A program made the translations under genes and the position numbers. 64,000 bases of DNA from Nostocoides sp. F2B08 (GTDB lineage: Bacteria; Actinomycetota; Actinomycetes; Actinomycetales; Dermatophilaceae): the NCBI RefSeq assembly GCF_009184895.1, contig NZ_WESE01000001.1, positions 372,001 through 436,000 of the forward strand, given 5' to 3'. The stretch's first letter is position 1; every line of letters starts with the position of its first letter. Of the stretch, positions 16,674 to 26,407 are shown piece by piece. Under the pieces are notes generated by a model that was not told the DNA's origin, ran no database searches, and was given only the letters and a program-made list of their open reading frames with translations.

Positions 16674-18404
16674 CTACCGGCTGTCCGGGTGGGTGCAGGT
16701 GACCTTGTCCTCGGGGTCGTAGTGCGTCGAGACGTTCTCCCGCTTCACCTCGCGGCCGTCCTGACGGATGATGCGTGTGACGGTGACGTCGAAGCCGACC
16801 ATGGGCGACTGCGTGACGCACCCCGGCTCGTCGTCGACGATGGTCCGCGGCTGGACGATGTTGCGGCGGGGACCCTTGACCGACTCGACGTCGAAGGTGT
16901 CGGTGCCCCAGAGCTCGACGGTGACCGCGGTGTCCGTCGCGAACGCACGCACGAGGATCCCGCCCTTCGTGTTGTTGGTCCACCGCTGGTCGATGGTGCC
17001 CCAGGAGATCGTGGCCTCGCGTCCCTCGGGATAGCGCGGGATGTAGAACGAATGGGCCCGGAACTCGTTGAACTCCACCCCCGCGAAGTACGCCGCGTTG
17101 TAGAGCGTCGTCGAGAGCTGGGAGATCCCGCCTCCGTAGCTGTCGGCCAGTCGTCCGTTGAGGATGATCCCGGCTTTGACGTACCCCTTGTCGGGTGTTC
17201 GCTGGCCGAGGATGTTGTTGAGGCTGAGCTGGCCGCCCGGTGGCACATAGGTGCCGTTCAGCGTGCGGGCCGCGATCTTGATGTTCGTCACGCGGGACTG
17301 TCCCGCCGCGTAGTAGGTCGTGAAGGTCGAGATCCGGCCCTTGGGCAGGGTCTCCCGCGCCCGCTCGGTCGTCAGCTCGGGCTGTGTCACGACGGGCTCG
17401 AGCGCCAGGGTGCGGTCCTGCGCGGTCAGGGCGGCGAGGACGGCCTCGGACTGGCCGGTGACCTCGACGGCGACCCCGGTCTCGGCCGGCTCCACCGACG
17501 CCTCGGTGCCGCTGTAGCGCACTCGGGCGTCCCGTGGCTCGCGCAGCACTCCAGCCTCTTCGCCGGCCGACTCGACGAGAGGGGCCAGTACCGCGTCGTC
17601 GACCGCCGGGATGATCGAGCCATCGGCGACGGTGGCAGTCAGAGCGGTGGCCACCTGCGCGGCCGGCACCTCGAAGCTGCCCTCGCCCACCTGGACGGTC
17701 AGCGGGGCCGCGAGGGCCGGCTCCGCGAACTCCTCGCGGAACTGCGCGAAGATCTCGGCCGGTGTCTCGGCTTCGACCGGCCCGCTCACACCCTCGATGC
17801 TCAGCTCGGACGGCCAGGCGGCCAGGACGCGCTCTGTCGTCGCGGGCACGTCGACCGCGAGCCCGGGGACCGGCTCGACGATGTCGACCGCGCCGTCCGC
17901 GAAGGCGACGGTTCCCTCGACAGGGTCGCGCTCGATGCCCTCCGCAGCGGCACCGATCGACGAGGCGAGGGCCTCTTCGTCGACGGCGAGGACGAACTCT
18001 CGCTCGAAGTTCCCGGACATGTGCTCGTAGAGCGCCCGGGGGTCGAGGGTGAAGCCGGCGATGCCCTCGAGGGTGGCGTCGGTGTCGATCCGCAGTCCGG
18101 CCCGGTCCGGGTCGAGCTCGAAGCTCTCGTCGCCCACGGACACCACGACGGGTCGCGACTCGAGCTTCGCGACCTCGCTCTCGACGAGGCGCGCGGCGTT
18201 CTCGGGGGTCTCACCCCCGACGTCCACTCCCCCGACGACGGCCTGGGCGGGCACCGTCGTGCTCAGGTAGTAGGCCAGACCGACGTATGCCGCAGCGAGG
18301 AGCAGAACCGCTCCGACGATCCCCACGAGCAGGCGCCGTCGGCGTCGGGACGAGTCCGTCTCGGGTCCGTCCCAGGTCTCGGTCTGGATGTCGGTGTCCT
18401 GCAT
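16674..18404 (-). CDS. VanW/PG_binding_4 membrane-anchored protein
   Basis: A 576-residue cell-surface protein: short cytoplasmic N terminus rich in Arg, one membrane segment (LLVGIVGAVLLLAAAYVGLAY), two repeated peptidoglycan-binding-4 type regions and a C-terminal VanW domain (about 390-540) including PPGGQLSLNNILG, GGGISQLSTTLYNAAYFAG and EFRAHSFYIPRYPEGREA. VanW proteins accompany glycopeptide resistance in some bacteria but are common in actinobacteria without it; function is unclear. Start at ATG 18404 with GGAAG upstream. The flavin reductase gene lies 55 bases upstream on the same strand. Confidence 0.85.
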   Translation of the reverse strand: MQDTDIQTETWDGPETDSSRRRRRLLVGIVGAVLLLAAAYVGLAYYLSTTVPAQAVVGGVDVGGETPENAARLVESEVAKLESRPVVVSVGDESFELDPDRAGLRIDTDATLEGIAGFTLDPRALYEHMSGNFEREFVLAVDEEALASSIGAAAEGIERDPVEGTVAFADGAVDIVEPVPGLAVDVPATTERVLAAWPSELSIEGVSGPVEAETPAEIFAQFREEFAEPALAAPLTVQVGEGSFEVPAAQVATALTATVADGSIIPAVDDAVLAPLVESAGEEAGVLREPRDARVRYSGTEASVEPAETGVAVEVTGQSEAVLAALTAQDRTLALEPVVTQPELTTERARETLPKGRISTFTTYYAAGQSRVTNIKIAARTLNGTYVPPGGQLSLNNILGQRTPDKGYVKAGIILNGRLADSYGGGISQLSTTLYNAAYFAGVEFNEFRAHSFYIPRYPEGREATISWGTIDQRWTNNTKGGILVRAFATDTAVTVELWGTDTFDVESVKGPRRNIVQPRTIVDDEPGCVTQSPMVGFDVTVTRIIRQDGREVKRENVSTHYDPEDKVTCTHPDSR

Positions 18405-18459
18405 GATCGCTTCCGTCGGGTCGTGGAGATGCCGCGGGAGCGATCCACGCGGCACTCGT

Positions 18460-18969
18460 CTAGTATGCGGCAGGCCCGCCCGCATACCTACTTCGGTAGT
18501 AGAGGAGTGGCGGTGGCGGGTCGTCGGGCGCCGCCAGATGAAGGACCCGTCCGACGACGATGCTGTGGTCGCCTGCCCTGTGCACGTCCTCCACCTGCGC
18601 CTCGAGCTGGGAGAGCGCGCCGGTGACCAACGCGCAGCCGTTCGGGCCCCGCTCGTGGGGGACCATGTCGAGCTGCCCGATGAGTGGACGGCCGGGTGTC
18701 GCGAGCCACGTGGCCGCGGGCCGCTGACCGACCGCCAGGACACTGACCCCGAACACTCCTGCCTCGGTCACGGCGTCGTGAAACCGGGCATCGCGCTCGA
18801 CGCAGAACAGCACCAGGGGCGGGTCCAGCGAGACCGCGGTGAACGAGTTCGCTGTCATCGCGTGGTCGTGGACTCCGGCGCGGGCCGAGACCACGACCAC
18901 GCCGGTGGCGTAGCGTCCCAGCGCGCGCTTGAAGGCCCCGACCTCGATGACCGGCTCTGTCGTACTCAC
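18460..18969 (-). CDS. Flavin reductase family protein
   Basis: A 169-residue split-barrel flavin reductase-like protein (HpaC/flavin_Reduct family) that would reduce FMN or FAD with NAD(P)H for a partner monooxygenase, or act as a self-contained flavoprotein. Seen are FKRALGRYATGVVVVSA, TANSFTAVSLDPPLVLFCV (the FMN-binding stretch) and the C-terminal HSIVVGRV region. No partner monooxygenase is adjacent. The last codons contain an inverted repeat, GTATGCGG...CCGCATAC, that can form a hairpin over the stop. Confidence 0.85.
   Translation of the reverse strand: MSTTEPVIEVGAFKRALGRYATGVVVVSARAGVHDHAMTANSFTAVSLDPPLVLFCVERDARFHDAVTEAGVFGVSVLAVGQRPAATWLATPGRPLIGQLDMVPHERGPNGCALVTGALSQLEAQVEDVHRAGDHSIVVGRVLHLAAPDDPPPPLLYYRSRYAGGPAAY
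18463..18487. terminator. Inverted repeat at the 3' end of the flavin reductase gene
   Basis: GTATGCGG and CCGCATAC face each other around a G+C-rich loop, overlapping the last eight codons. Both arms are copies of the over-represented GTATGCG 7-mer. It could weaken transcription into the VanW gene. Confidence 0.3.
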
Positions 18970-18979
18970 GCGCCGATGC

Positions 18980-20887
18980 TCACTGGAGACCGATCACGGC
19001 GAGGTCGACCGTACCTCCGAGAGCGGGATGCGTCGTCAGTCCCTCGACGGAGGATCCGGCCACATAGGTCGACTTGCGTTCGGCGAGCGCGACGTAGGCC
19101 CCGCGCGACCGCAGGGTCGTGTCGATGTCGAACCAGGCCTGCTCGCGGTCCTCTGGGTCGGCGATGGCGAGTGCGGCGCTCATCGCCGCGTCGACGTTGG
19201 CGTCGACGAAGTATCCGTAGTTCCGGCCCGACCCGGCCTCGCTGATGTTCAGGCGAGAGTCGAAGAGTGGCGGCAGGACCGTCGAGGCGGAGTTCCAGTC
19301 GGCCGCCCAGTTCGACCAGAACACGTCGGTCTGGTCCGCGCGCTCCGCGGCCGAGATGGTGGTGAAGTAGTCCTCCTCGATCGGCTGCAGCTCAACCGCG
19401 AACCCCGCAGCCGACCAGCCGGACTCGAGCGCGCGCAAGGCGGTGTCCATCGTCGGCGAGCTGCGGTACGCCACCCGGAGCGGAACCGGCGTCTCGATGC
19501 CCTCCTCGGCCGCCCCCGCCGCCAACAGCTCGGCGGCTCGCTCCCGGTCGCTGACGTCCGCCGTACTCGTCCCGTCGTCGGAGGTCTGGGTCGGTGCCGG
19601 AGTGTCGTCGGACTCGTCCGACGCCGCATCCTCGGGGGTCTCCGGGTCCTGCGGAGGAGCCGTCCCGGTCGGCTCCGCCGGCTGGTCCGGGTTGGGGAGG
19701 GCGAGGCGGATCCCGTGGGCGAGGATCGAGGTCGTGGACTCGGCGGTCGTCGGGCCACCGAGAGCCGTGATGTAGGCGTTCCGATCGGTCGCCAGGACGA
19801 ACGCCGCCCGGATCTGCGCATTCGCCATCGTCGGGCTCTTGAAGTTGGGCACGAGATAGTCGACGATGCCGTTCGGCGAGTTCACCGAACGCTCACGGAG
19901 CGGCTCGGCGGCGGCGATCTGCTGCTGGATCGCCGGCGGAGCGGTGTCGAGCGCGACCGCGTTCCGGTCGTCGGGAGCGTCGGCGATGATCACCTGCGCG
20001 ACGTCCTGGGGCTCGAGACCCTCCCGGTAGACGATCTGGTCGGGCCGCGCCAGCCGGATCGGGTCGGTGCGGGCACTCCAGTGCGGGTTGCGCACGAAGG
20101 TCCCACCGCGTTCCGGCATCCACGCTCCGGAGAGGGTGTACGGCCCGGCGCTGAACACCGAGTAGGTGCTCGCCTCACCGCGGTCTGCGGACTCCTTGTA
20201 CGCGGCGAACCCCGGCGTGCTCACCATGCCCGGGAAGTCGGCGACCGGCTCGGAGAGACGGATGGTCAGTTCCTGTCCGTCACAGGCGACGGCATTGTCG
20301 AAGGCGGCGATCCCCGCCTCCGCATCCTCACCTTCGGCGTAGGGCCCGAGGTAGGTGCTCGCACCCTCCGGGGTCTTGGGGATGTCGAGATAGGCGAGCG
20401 CGTAGTTCGGGCCGCCGGTGATCTCCTCGGCGAAACTGCGGGAGATGCCGTACTTGACGTCCTCGCACGTCAGCTCGCTGCCGTCCTGCCAGCGGATTCC
20501 CTCCCGGATCGTGAAGACCCAGGTCTGCAGGGTCTGGTCAGGCACCCCGGTGTCGGTGGCCAGGTCCCCGGTCAGGGTCACCTGGGCCTGTCCGTCCGGG
20601 CCGTTCTGGTATGCGGTGAGCGAGCGGGCGAAGACCCTCGCCGCGAAGGAGGCGTCGCCGCGGGCGCTGATGCGCTGCGGATCCCACGTCTGGACAGGAC
20701 CGAGCGACATGGTCGTCAGCGATCCGCCCGGGACGACGTCCGAGGTGCCGGCGGTGTCCTCAGGATCCCCGACCGCCGGGACATCGCAGGCGGCCAGACC
20801 GACGGCGAGCGCGGCGGTCGTGACGGCGGCCACCAGGCGACGCCGGATCCGGGGTCGGTTTCGAGGTCGGAGTCGGGTTCGGCTCAT
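18980..20887 (-). CDS. Peptide-type ABC substrate-binding lipoprotein, orphan
   Basis: A 635-residue family 5 extracellular solute-binding protein. It has a basic N terminus (RTRLRPRNRPRIRRR), a hydrophobic segment and a lipobox ALAVGLAAC, so it should be lipid-anchored outside the cell. The family features MSLGPVQTWDPQRISARGD, TWVFTIREGIRWQDGSELT and GPYTLSGAW are present. An Asp/Pro/Thr-rich linker (about 410-450) interrupts the second lobe. No permease or ATPase genes adjoin it; it may feed the importer at 23.6-29.7 kb. ATG 20887 chosen, with a GTG at 20896 as alternative. Ligand unknown. Confidence 0.85.
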   Translation of the reverse strand: MSRTRLRPRNRPRIRRRLVAAVTTAALAVGLAACDVPAVGDPEDTAGTSDVVPGGSLTTMSLGPVQTWDPQRISARGDASFAARVFARSLTAYQNGPDGQAQVTLTGDLATDTGVPDQTLQTWVFTIREGIRWQDGSELTCEDVKYGISRSFAEEITGGPNYALAYLDIPKTPEGASTYLGPYAEGEDAEAGIAAFDNAVACDGQELTIRLSEPVADFPGMVSTPGFAAYKESADRGEASTYSVFSAGPYTLSGAWMPERGGTFVRNPHWSARTDPIRLARPDQIVYREGLEPQDVAQVIIADAPDDRNAVALDTAPPAIQQQIAAAEPLRERSVNSPNGIVDYLVPNFKSPTMANAQIRAAFVLATDRNAYITALGGPTTAESTTSILAHGIRLALPNPDQPAEPTGTAPPQDPETPEDAASDESDDTPAPTQTSDDGTSTADVSDRERAAELLAAGAAEEGIETPVPLRVAYRSSPTMDTALRALESGWSAAGFAVELQPIEEDYFTTISAAERADQTDVFWSNWAADWNSASTVLPPLFDSRLNISEAGSGRNYGYFVDANVDAAMSAALAIADPEDREQAWFDIDTTLRSRGAYVALAERKSTYVAGSSVEGLTTHPALGGTVDLAVIGLQ

Positions 20888-20965
20888 GCTTGGCACGTCG
20901 ATCGCAGAGGGGTTCGGGGGTGGGGTCCGGGCTGGTCGGGCAGGGGGCGGGGAGCGACCGGGCGG

Positions 20966-22909
20966 TCACTGTCGGCGGGCGCGTGCAGCCGCCCTGGCCC
21001 GCAGCGTCTGGTCGAGCTCGACCTTACGGATGCGGACGGCGTCCGGCGTGACCTCACAGCACTCGTCCTCCCGGCAGAACTCCAGGGACTGCTCGAGGCT
21101 CAGCGTACGCGGCGGGGCCAGCCGCTCGAGCACATCGGCCGTCGAGGACCGCACGTTGGTCAGTTTCTTCTCCTTGGTGATGTTGACGTCCATGTCCTCG
21201 GCTCGGGAGTTCTCGCCGACGATCATCCCCTCGTACACCTCCGTGCCCGGCGGGATGAAGAGGACGCCGCGCTCCTGGAGGTTGAACATGGCGTACGAGG
21301 TCGCGGATCCCGACCGGTCGGCGACGAGGGAGCCGCTGACGCGGGTGGTGATCTCACCGGCCCACGGCTCGTAGCCCTCGAAGACATGGTGCGCGATGCC
21401 GGTTCCCCGCGTGTCGGTGAGGAACTGGGTCCGGAAGCCGATCAGTCCGCGCGACGGGACGAGGAACTCCATGCGGACCCAGCCGGTGCCGTGGTTGGTC
21501 ATCTGCTCCATCCGGCCCTTGCGGGACGCCAGGAGCTGCGTGATGGCCCCGAGGTACTCCTCGGGGGTGTCGATGGTGAGCCGCTCGACGGGTTCGTGCA
21601 GCTTTCCGTCGATCGTCCTGGTCACGACCTGGGGCTTGCCGACGGTCAGCTCGTAGCCCTCACGGCGCATCTGCTCGACGAGGATGGCCAGCGCGAGCTC
21701 CCCCCGTCCCTGGACCTCCCAGGTATCGGGACGCTCGGTCGGCAGGACGCGCATGGAGACGTTGCCGACCAGCTCGCGGTCCAGTCGGTCCTTGACCAAC
21801 CGAGCCGTCACCTTCGTGCCTTTGACCCGGCCCGCCATCGGGGACGTGTTCGTGCCGATCGTCATGGAGATCGCCGGCTCGTCGACCGTGATCACGGGCA
21901 GCGGCCGCGGGTCGTCGACATCGGCCAACGTCTCGCCGATCATGATCTCGGGGATGCCGGCGACCGCGATGATGTCGCCCGGGCCCGCCGACCGGCCGGC
22001 ATCCAGCGGAACGCGCTCGAGTGCCTCGGTCATGAGCAGCTCGGTGATCTTGACCTTCTCGATGGAGCCGTCGTGCCGGCACCAGGCGACCTGCTGGCCC
22101 TTGCGGATCTCACCGGCGTGCACGCGGAGGAGAGCGAGCCGGCCGAGGAAGTTGGATGCGTCAAGGTTGGTGACGTGTGCTTGGAGGGGCGCCTCGGGGT
22201 CGAACCTCGGCGCCGGAACCGTCTCGAGGACGGTGGCGAAGAGCGCCTCGAGGTCCTCGTCGACCGGGAGCTCGCCGTCCTCCGGACGCTCCAGACTGGC
22301 CCGGCCGGCTTTGGCCGAGGCGTACACGATGGGGAACTCGATCTGGTCCTCGCTCGCGTCGAGGTCCATGAAGAGCTCGTAGACCTCGTCGACGACCTCG
22401 GCGATCCGGCTGTCGGGACGGTCCACCTTGTTGATGCACAGCACCACGGGCATCCGCGCCTCCAAGGCCTTGCGGAGCACGAAACGTGTCTGGGGCAACG
22501 GCCCCTCGCTGGCGTCGACGAGAAGGACGACGCCGTCGACCATGGAGAGCCCGCGCTCGACCTCGCCACCGAAGTCGGCGTGGCCGGGGGTGTCGATGAT
22601 GTTGATCGTCACCCCGTCCGCGTGCCCGGCGGCCACGGCAGCCGGTCCGGAGTAGCGGATGGCCGTGTTCTTGGCCAGGATCGTGATCCCCTTCTCCCGC
22701 TCGAGGTCGCCGGAGTCCATGACCCGTTCCCCCGTGCTCTCTACGCTGGCGCGCTCACTGAAGGCACCCGACTGCCAGAGCATCTTGTCGACGAGCGTGG
22801 TCTTGCCGTGGTCGACGTGGGCCACGATCGCGACGTTCCGGACGTCGCCGCGGGACTGCAGCCGGCCATCTGTCCGGGCAGCGTCGAGGGAAGGTGAGGA
22901 AGAGGGCAT
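20966..22909 (-). CDS. typA: Ribosome-associated GTPase TypA/BipA
   Basis: A 647-residue translational GTPase related to EF-G and LepA. The G1 motif AHVDHGKTT (about 30-38), switch region [15 protein letters not shown]3 DTPGHADF, G4 NKVD and the C-terminal TypA-specific domain ([17 protein letters not shown]) are all present. It binds the 70S ribosome and supports 50S assembly and stress growth. Divergent from the dpp promoter region; mutT lies 64 bases upstream on the same strand. The start at 22909 follows a GACAAT leaderless -10. Confidence 0.96.
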   Translation of the reverse strand: MPSSSPSLDAARTDGRLQSRGDVRNVAIVAHVDHGKTTLVDKMLWQSGAFSERASVESTGERVMDSGDLEREKGITILAKNTAIRYSGPAAVAAGHADGVTINIIDTPGHADFGGEVERGLSMVDGVVLLVDASEGPLPQTRFVLRKALEARMPVVLCINKVDRPDSRIAEVVDEVYELFMDLDASEDQIEFPIVYASAKAGRASLERPEDGELPVDEDLEALFATVLETVPAPRFDPEAPLQAHVTNLDASNFLGRLALLRVHAGEIRKGQQVAWCRHDGSIEKVKITELLMTEALERVPLDAGRSAGPGDIIAVAGIPEIMIGETLADVDDPRPLPVITVDEPAISMTIGTNTSPMAGRVKGTKVTARLVKDRLDRELVGNVSMRVLPTERPDTWEVQGRGELALAILVEQMRREGYELTVGKPQVVTRTIDGKLHEPVERLTIDTPEEYLGAITQLLASRKGRMEQMTNHGTGWVRMEFLVPSRGLIGFRTQFLTDTRGTGIAHHVFEGYEPWAGEITTRVSGSLVADRSGSATSYAMFNLQERGVLFIPPGTEVYEGMIVGENSRAEDMDVNITKEKKLTNVRSSTADVLERLAPPRTLSLEQSLEFCREDECCEVTPDAVRIRKVELDQTLRARAAARARRQ

Positions 22910-22915
22910 CGAACG

Positions 22916-22921
22916 ATTGTC
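22916..22921 (-). promoter_or_regulatory. Leaderless -10 element of typA
   Basis: GACAAT is six bases before ATG 22909; the same hexamer and spacing precede the DUF4245 gene. Confidence 0.45.
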
Positions 22922-22973
22922 GCAGGGGACGGTGAGGCCACGAAATCGCTTCGACGCCGACGGCTGCGGCTGG

Positions 22974-23426
22974 CTAGTCTGCCATCCGCGCCGAGATGGC
23001 GGTGATGACTGGGAGGTCTCCCTCCAACCAATGGACCGAGAAGAGCTCGGACCTCGTCAGCCATCGCAGCTCGTCATGACCCTCGACAGCGCGTGGCGGA
23101 TGGGTCACCGTCGCGAGCCACACCGCCATCCGGTACTGCACCTGCGCACCCGGTTCGGTGAGCGACCACCACCCCCCGTGCAGCGGTCCGATGAGCCGTT
23201 CGGTCGGGAGGACGAGGGTCCCGAGCTCCTCGCGGATCTCGCGGACCAGGGCGTCCCTCAGGCTCTCGCCGGGGTCGACCTTGCCTCCGGGCAGCTCCCA
23301 CCGTCCGGCATGTCGTTCGGTCACGGCACGCTTCGCGGCCAGGAGCCGCCGCGGTCGGAACCGGTGGTCGACGATCGCCGCGCCCACGACGTCGACGACG
23401 GACCTCGGTGGGCGGGCGTCGGGCAT
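22974..23426 (-). CDS. MutT-type Nudix hydrolase
   Basis: A 150-residue Nudix enzyme likely hydrolysing oxidised dGTP or another nucleoside triphosphate. The Nudix box runs [22 protein letters not shown], given here in its key residues G-x5-E-x7-[29 protein letters not shown] precedes it, as in MutT/NudG. The C terminus reads [10 protein letters not shown], typical of the family. Start ATG 23426, with CACGAT six bases upstream, a weak leaderless candidate. Followed by typA. Confidence 0.88.
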   Translation of the reverse strand: MPDARPPRSVVDVVGAAIVDHRFRPRRLLAAKRAVTERHAGRWELPGGKVDPGESLRDALVREIREELGTLVLPTERLIGPLHGGWWSLTEPGAQVQYRMAVWLATVTHPPRAVEGHDELRWLTRSELFSVHWLEGDLPVITAISARMAD

Positions 23427-23445
23427 GCAGCGATCGTGTCATGCC

Positions 23446-23483
23446 ACCGGCCGAAGGTCTCAGACCGATAAATACTGGCCGGT
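23446..23483. promoter_or_regulatory. Nested palindromes upstream of mutT and the peptide importer
   Basis: ACCGGCC (23446-23452) and GGCCGGT (23477-23483) enclose a perfect 11-base palindrome GGTCTcAGACC (23456-23466). The site lies between the divergent mutT-like and substrate-binding protein genes and could bind a regulator of either. Confidence 0.35.
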
Positions 23484-23599
23484 CAGGGCCGTTCTCCTCG
23501 CCGAAAGTGGGTACCTTGGGCTCCGCCCGGGACCGACCCGGGGCCCTCACCCCCGACACCACTCCCGGAGTCGGGTTCGCAACCAAGCGAGGTACTGAA

Positions 23600-25291
23600 T
23601 TGACGTTCAAGCGCAAGGCCGGCCCTCTCGTCGGCCTCACAGCCGCCGCTCTCGTCCTGACCGCCTGTGCCACGTCCGAGCGTGACTCGGGCACGTCGAC
23701 CGACACGGGCACGGCCGGGACCGACGGCGAGACCACGAGTGCCGTGTTCACCTTCGGCGGCGCCGGCGCGCCTGCCACCTTCGACCCCTACTACGCCAGC
23801 GACGGCGAGACCTTCCGGGTCAGCAGGCAGATCTTCGAGAACCTCATCGGCATCACACCGGGGACGGCGGACCTTGAGCCGGAGCTCGCGGAGTCTTGGG
23901 AGCCGGACGACTCGGGGCTGAACTGGACGTTCACCCTGCGGGACGACGTGACCTTCCATGACGGCACGCCGTTCGACGCCGAGGCCGCGTGCGCCAACTT
24001 CGAGCGCATGTTCGACCAGAACGAGGTGGGACGGAGCGTGGCGTACTACTGGGGGGCCACCTTCGGCGCGTTCGCGGACGACGCCGACAACAGCCTCTAC
24101 CAAGGCTGCGAGGTGACCGGCGAGCACGAGCTCGTCATGACGATCAGTCGCGTCACCTCGAAGTTCCCGGCCATCCTGTCCCTCACGTCGTTCGGCATGC
24201 AGTCACCGACCGCTCTGGAGGAGGGCGACGCCAACGGCATCAGCCAGTCCGGCGAGGCGTTCGTCTATCCCGAGAACGCCAACAACCCGGTCGGCACCGG
24301 TCCGTACACCTTCAGCGGCTACGACGAGGCGACCCGCACCGTGACCCTGGAGCGCTACGACGAGTACTGGGGCGAGCCAGCCAAGACCGAGCAGATCGTC
24401 ATCCGCGCCATCCCGGACGAGAGCACCCGCCGCCAGGAGCTGCAGGCCGGTGGCATCGACGGCTACGACCTGCCCAACCCGGTCGACTGGCAGGGTCTCG
24501 AGGACGAGGGCAACCAGGTCGAGGTCCGTCCCGCCTTCAACGTCTTCTACCTCGGCCTCAACCCGACGAACAACGAGGCCCTCAAGGACCTGCGGGTCCG
24601 TCAGGCGATCTACCACGCGCTCAACCGCGAACAACTGGTCCAGACCCAGCTCCCGGAGGGTGCCGCCGTCGCGACGCAGTTCATGCCGGACACCGTCGCG
24701 GGCTACAACAGCGAGCTCGAACCGTACCCGTACGACCCTGAGCGCGCGCAGCAGCTGCTTGCCGAGGCCGGCGCCGAGGACCTCACCCTCGTCTTCGCCT
24801 ACCCGACGGAGGTCACCCGGCCGTACATGCCGGACCCGGTCAAGCTCTACGACGCGATGAAGGCCGACCTCGAAGCCGTCGGGATCACGGTCGAGACGGT
24901 CACCGACCCGTGGGCGGGCGGCTACCTCGACAAGGCGTACACCGACTACGACGCGCACTTCCTCGGCTGGACCGGGGACATCAACTCGGCCGACAACTTC
25001 CTCGCCTCCTTCTTCGGCAACGTCGAGCGCAACCGCTTCGCGACCAACCTCCAGGACTTCGGCACTGAGCTCGGTGAGGCGATCGTGGCAGCCGACGGCA
25101 TCCTGGACGAGGCCGAGCGGACCGCCGCATACGAGGAGCTGAACCAGCGGATCATGGAGGAGTGGCTGCCCGGTCTGCCGATCAGCCACAGCTCTCCGGC
25201 GATCGTCGTCAGCGGCGACGTGACCGGTCTGGTGGCCAGCCCGCTCACCGCCGAGCGCTTCGACACCATCGAGGTCAGCGGAGGCAACTGA
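23600..25291 (+). CDS. Oligopeptide ABC transporter substrate-binding lipoprotein
   Basis: A 563-residue family 5 solute-binding protein, first gene of a five-gene importer. The start is TTG at 23600: GCGAGG lies at good distance, and from it a signal sequence runs LTFKRKAGPLVGLTAAALV with lipobox LTAC. The upstream frame to 23408 has no signal. Conserved segments include TFDPYYASDGETFRVSRQIF, LAESWEPDDSGLNWTF, NNPVGTGPYTF and LRVRQAIYHALNREQL. It should capture peptides outside the cell for the permeases encoded after a 14-bp hairpin. Confidence 0.93.
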   Translation: MTFKRKAGPLVGLTAAALVLTACATSERDSGTSTDTGTAGTDGETTSAVFTFGGAGAPATFDPYYASDGETFRVSRQIFENLIGITPGTADLEPELAESWEPDDSGLNWTFTLRDDVTFHDGTPFDAEAACANFERMFDQNEVGRSVAYYWGATFGAFADDADNSLYQGCEVTGEHELVMTISRVTSKFPAILSLTSFGMQSPTALEEGDANGISQSGEAFVYPENANNPVGTGPYTFSGYDEATRTVTLERYDEYWGEPAKTEQIVIRAIPDESTRRQELQAGGIDGYDLPNPVDWQGLEDEGNQVEVRPAFNVFYLGLNPTNNEALKDLRVRQAIYHALNREQLVQTQLPEGAAVATQFMPDTVAGYNSELEPYPYDPERAQQLLAEAGAEDLTLVFAYPTEVTRPYMPDPVKLYDAMKADLEAVGITVETVTDPWAGGYLDKAYTDYDAHFLGWTGDINSADNFLASFFGNVERNRFATNLQDFGTELGEAIVAADGILDEAERTAAYEELNQRIMEEWLPGLPISHSSPAIVVSGDVTGLVASPLTAERFDTIEVSGGN

Positions 25292-25321
25292 GCCGTACCG
25301 GCTCGACCGAGCCCACACCAT

Positions 25322-25356
25322 GGTGGCCGCCTCAGCACTAGCCTGGGGCGGCCACC
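25322..25356 (+). promoter_or_regulatory. Intergenic hairpin between binding-protein and permease genes
   Basis: A 14-bp stem (GGTGGCCGCCTCAG with CTGGGGCGGCCACC, one G-T pair) closes a 7-base loop CACTAGC. No T-tract follows. In importer operons such a structure usually stabilises the upstream mRNA or attenuates readthrough, giving excess binding protein. Confidence 0.6.
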
Positions 25357-25392
25357 TCACGGGTGCAGGACCGTAGGCAAAGGACCCCTCGC

Positions 25393-26400
25393 GTGCTCAG
25401 ATTCATCGTTCGCCGGATGGTGCAGCTCATCGGCGTCGTCCTCGTGCTGTCCCTGCTGCTGTTCTTCTGGCTGCGGTCCCTGCCGGGCGGACCCATCAAC
25501 GCCCTCCTCGGAGACCGCGCGACGCCGGAGCAGCAGGAGCAGCTGGAGCAGCTGCTCGGGCTCGACCAGCCCCTCTACGTGCAGTACCTGCGCTACATGG
25601 GCAGGGCGCTCCAGGGCGAGTTCGGCAGCTCCTCCTCCGTCATCCCCGGCACCGACGCCTTCGACGTCTTCCTGAGCCGCTTCCCGGCGACGATCGAGCT
25701 GGCCTTCTTCTCGGTCACGCTGGCCATCATCACCGCGATCCCGCTCGGGTACTTCGCGGCCCGGCGTCGGGGCCGAGCGGTGGACAACATCTCGATCGTC
25801 GCCTCTCTCGTCGGCATCGCGGTCCCGGTCTTCTTCCTCGCGTTCCTGCTCAAGTACTACTTCTCGGTCAAGCTGGGGTGGCTGCCGGTCTCGGGGCGCC
25901 AGGCCAACCTCGGCTGCACCCGGGTGACGAACTTCTTCATCCTCGACGGCCTGCTGACGAGGGAGTTCGACTGCTCGGTGAGCGCTGTGAAGCACCTCAT
26001 CTTGCCCTCCATAGCCCTGGCCTCGATCCCGTTCGCGGTCGTCTTCCGGATCACCCGCGCCAGCGTGCTCGACGTCCTCCACGAGGACTACGTCCGTACC
26101 GCGGAAGCCAAGGGCCTGACCGCCCGCGTCATCCGAGGTCGCCACGTCCTGCGCAACGCGATGCTGCCCGTCCTGACGATCGTCGGACTGCAGGTGGGGG
26201 CCCTCCTGGCCGGTGCCGTGCTCACCGAGACCGTGTTCAGCTTCCCCGGGATCGGAGAGGCACTGGCGCTCAGCTTCTCGGCCCGCGACTATGCGGTGCT
26301 GCAGATCCTCATCCTCATGTCGGCGGTCGTCTTCGTCGTCGTCAACCTGGTCGTCGACATCCTTTACGCCGTCGTCGACCCCCGCGTGCGGACGAGCTGA
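25393..26400 (+). CDS. Oligopeptide ABC transporter permease, DppB type
   Basis: A 335-residue inner-membrane permease with six membrane segments and the EAA loop HEDYVRTAEAKGLTARVIRGRH (key residues EDYVRTAEAKGL) that docks on the ATPases. GTG 25393 is preferred: AAAGGA lies eight bases upstream and the protein then begins MLRFIVRRMVQLIGV, the family N terminus. A GTG at 25363 would fall inside the region after the hairpin. A 35-residue loop between segments contains two Cys. Seven bases from the next gene. Confidence 0.93.
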   Translation: MLRFIVRRMVQLIGVVLVLSLLLFFWLRSLPGGPINALLGDRATPEQQEQLEQLLGLDQPLYVQYLRYMGRALQGEFGSSSSVIPGTDAFDVFLSRFPATIELAFFSVTLAIITAIPLGYFAARRRGRAVDNISIVASLVGIAVPVFFLAFLLKYYFSVKLGWLPVSGRQANLGCTRVTNFFILDGLLTREFDCSVSAVKHLILPSIALASIPFAVVFRITRASVLDVLHEDYVRTAEAKGLTARVIRGRHVLRNAMLPVLTIVGLQVGALLAGAVLTETVFSFPGIGEALALSFSARDYAVLQILILMSAVVFVVVNLVVDILYAVVDPRVRTS

Positions 26401-26407
26401 GGCACCC

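Noticed and set aside
16674-18404. Vancomycin resistance determinant from VanW domain
   Set aside because: No vanHAX genes; VanW domains are common in actinobacteria without resistance.
18929-22897. Long plus-strand open frame of 1322 codons
   Set aside because: It lies antisense to the orphan binding protein and typA, which have complete signatures. Long antisense frames arise from the G+C-rich third positions.
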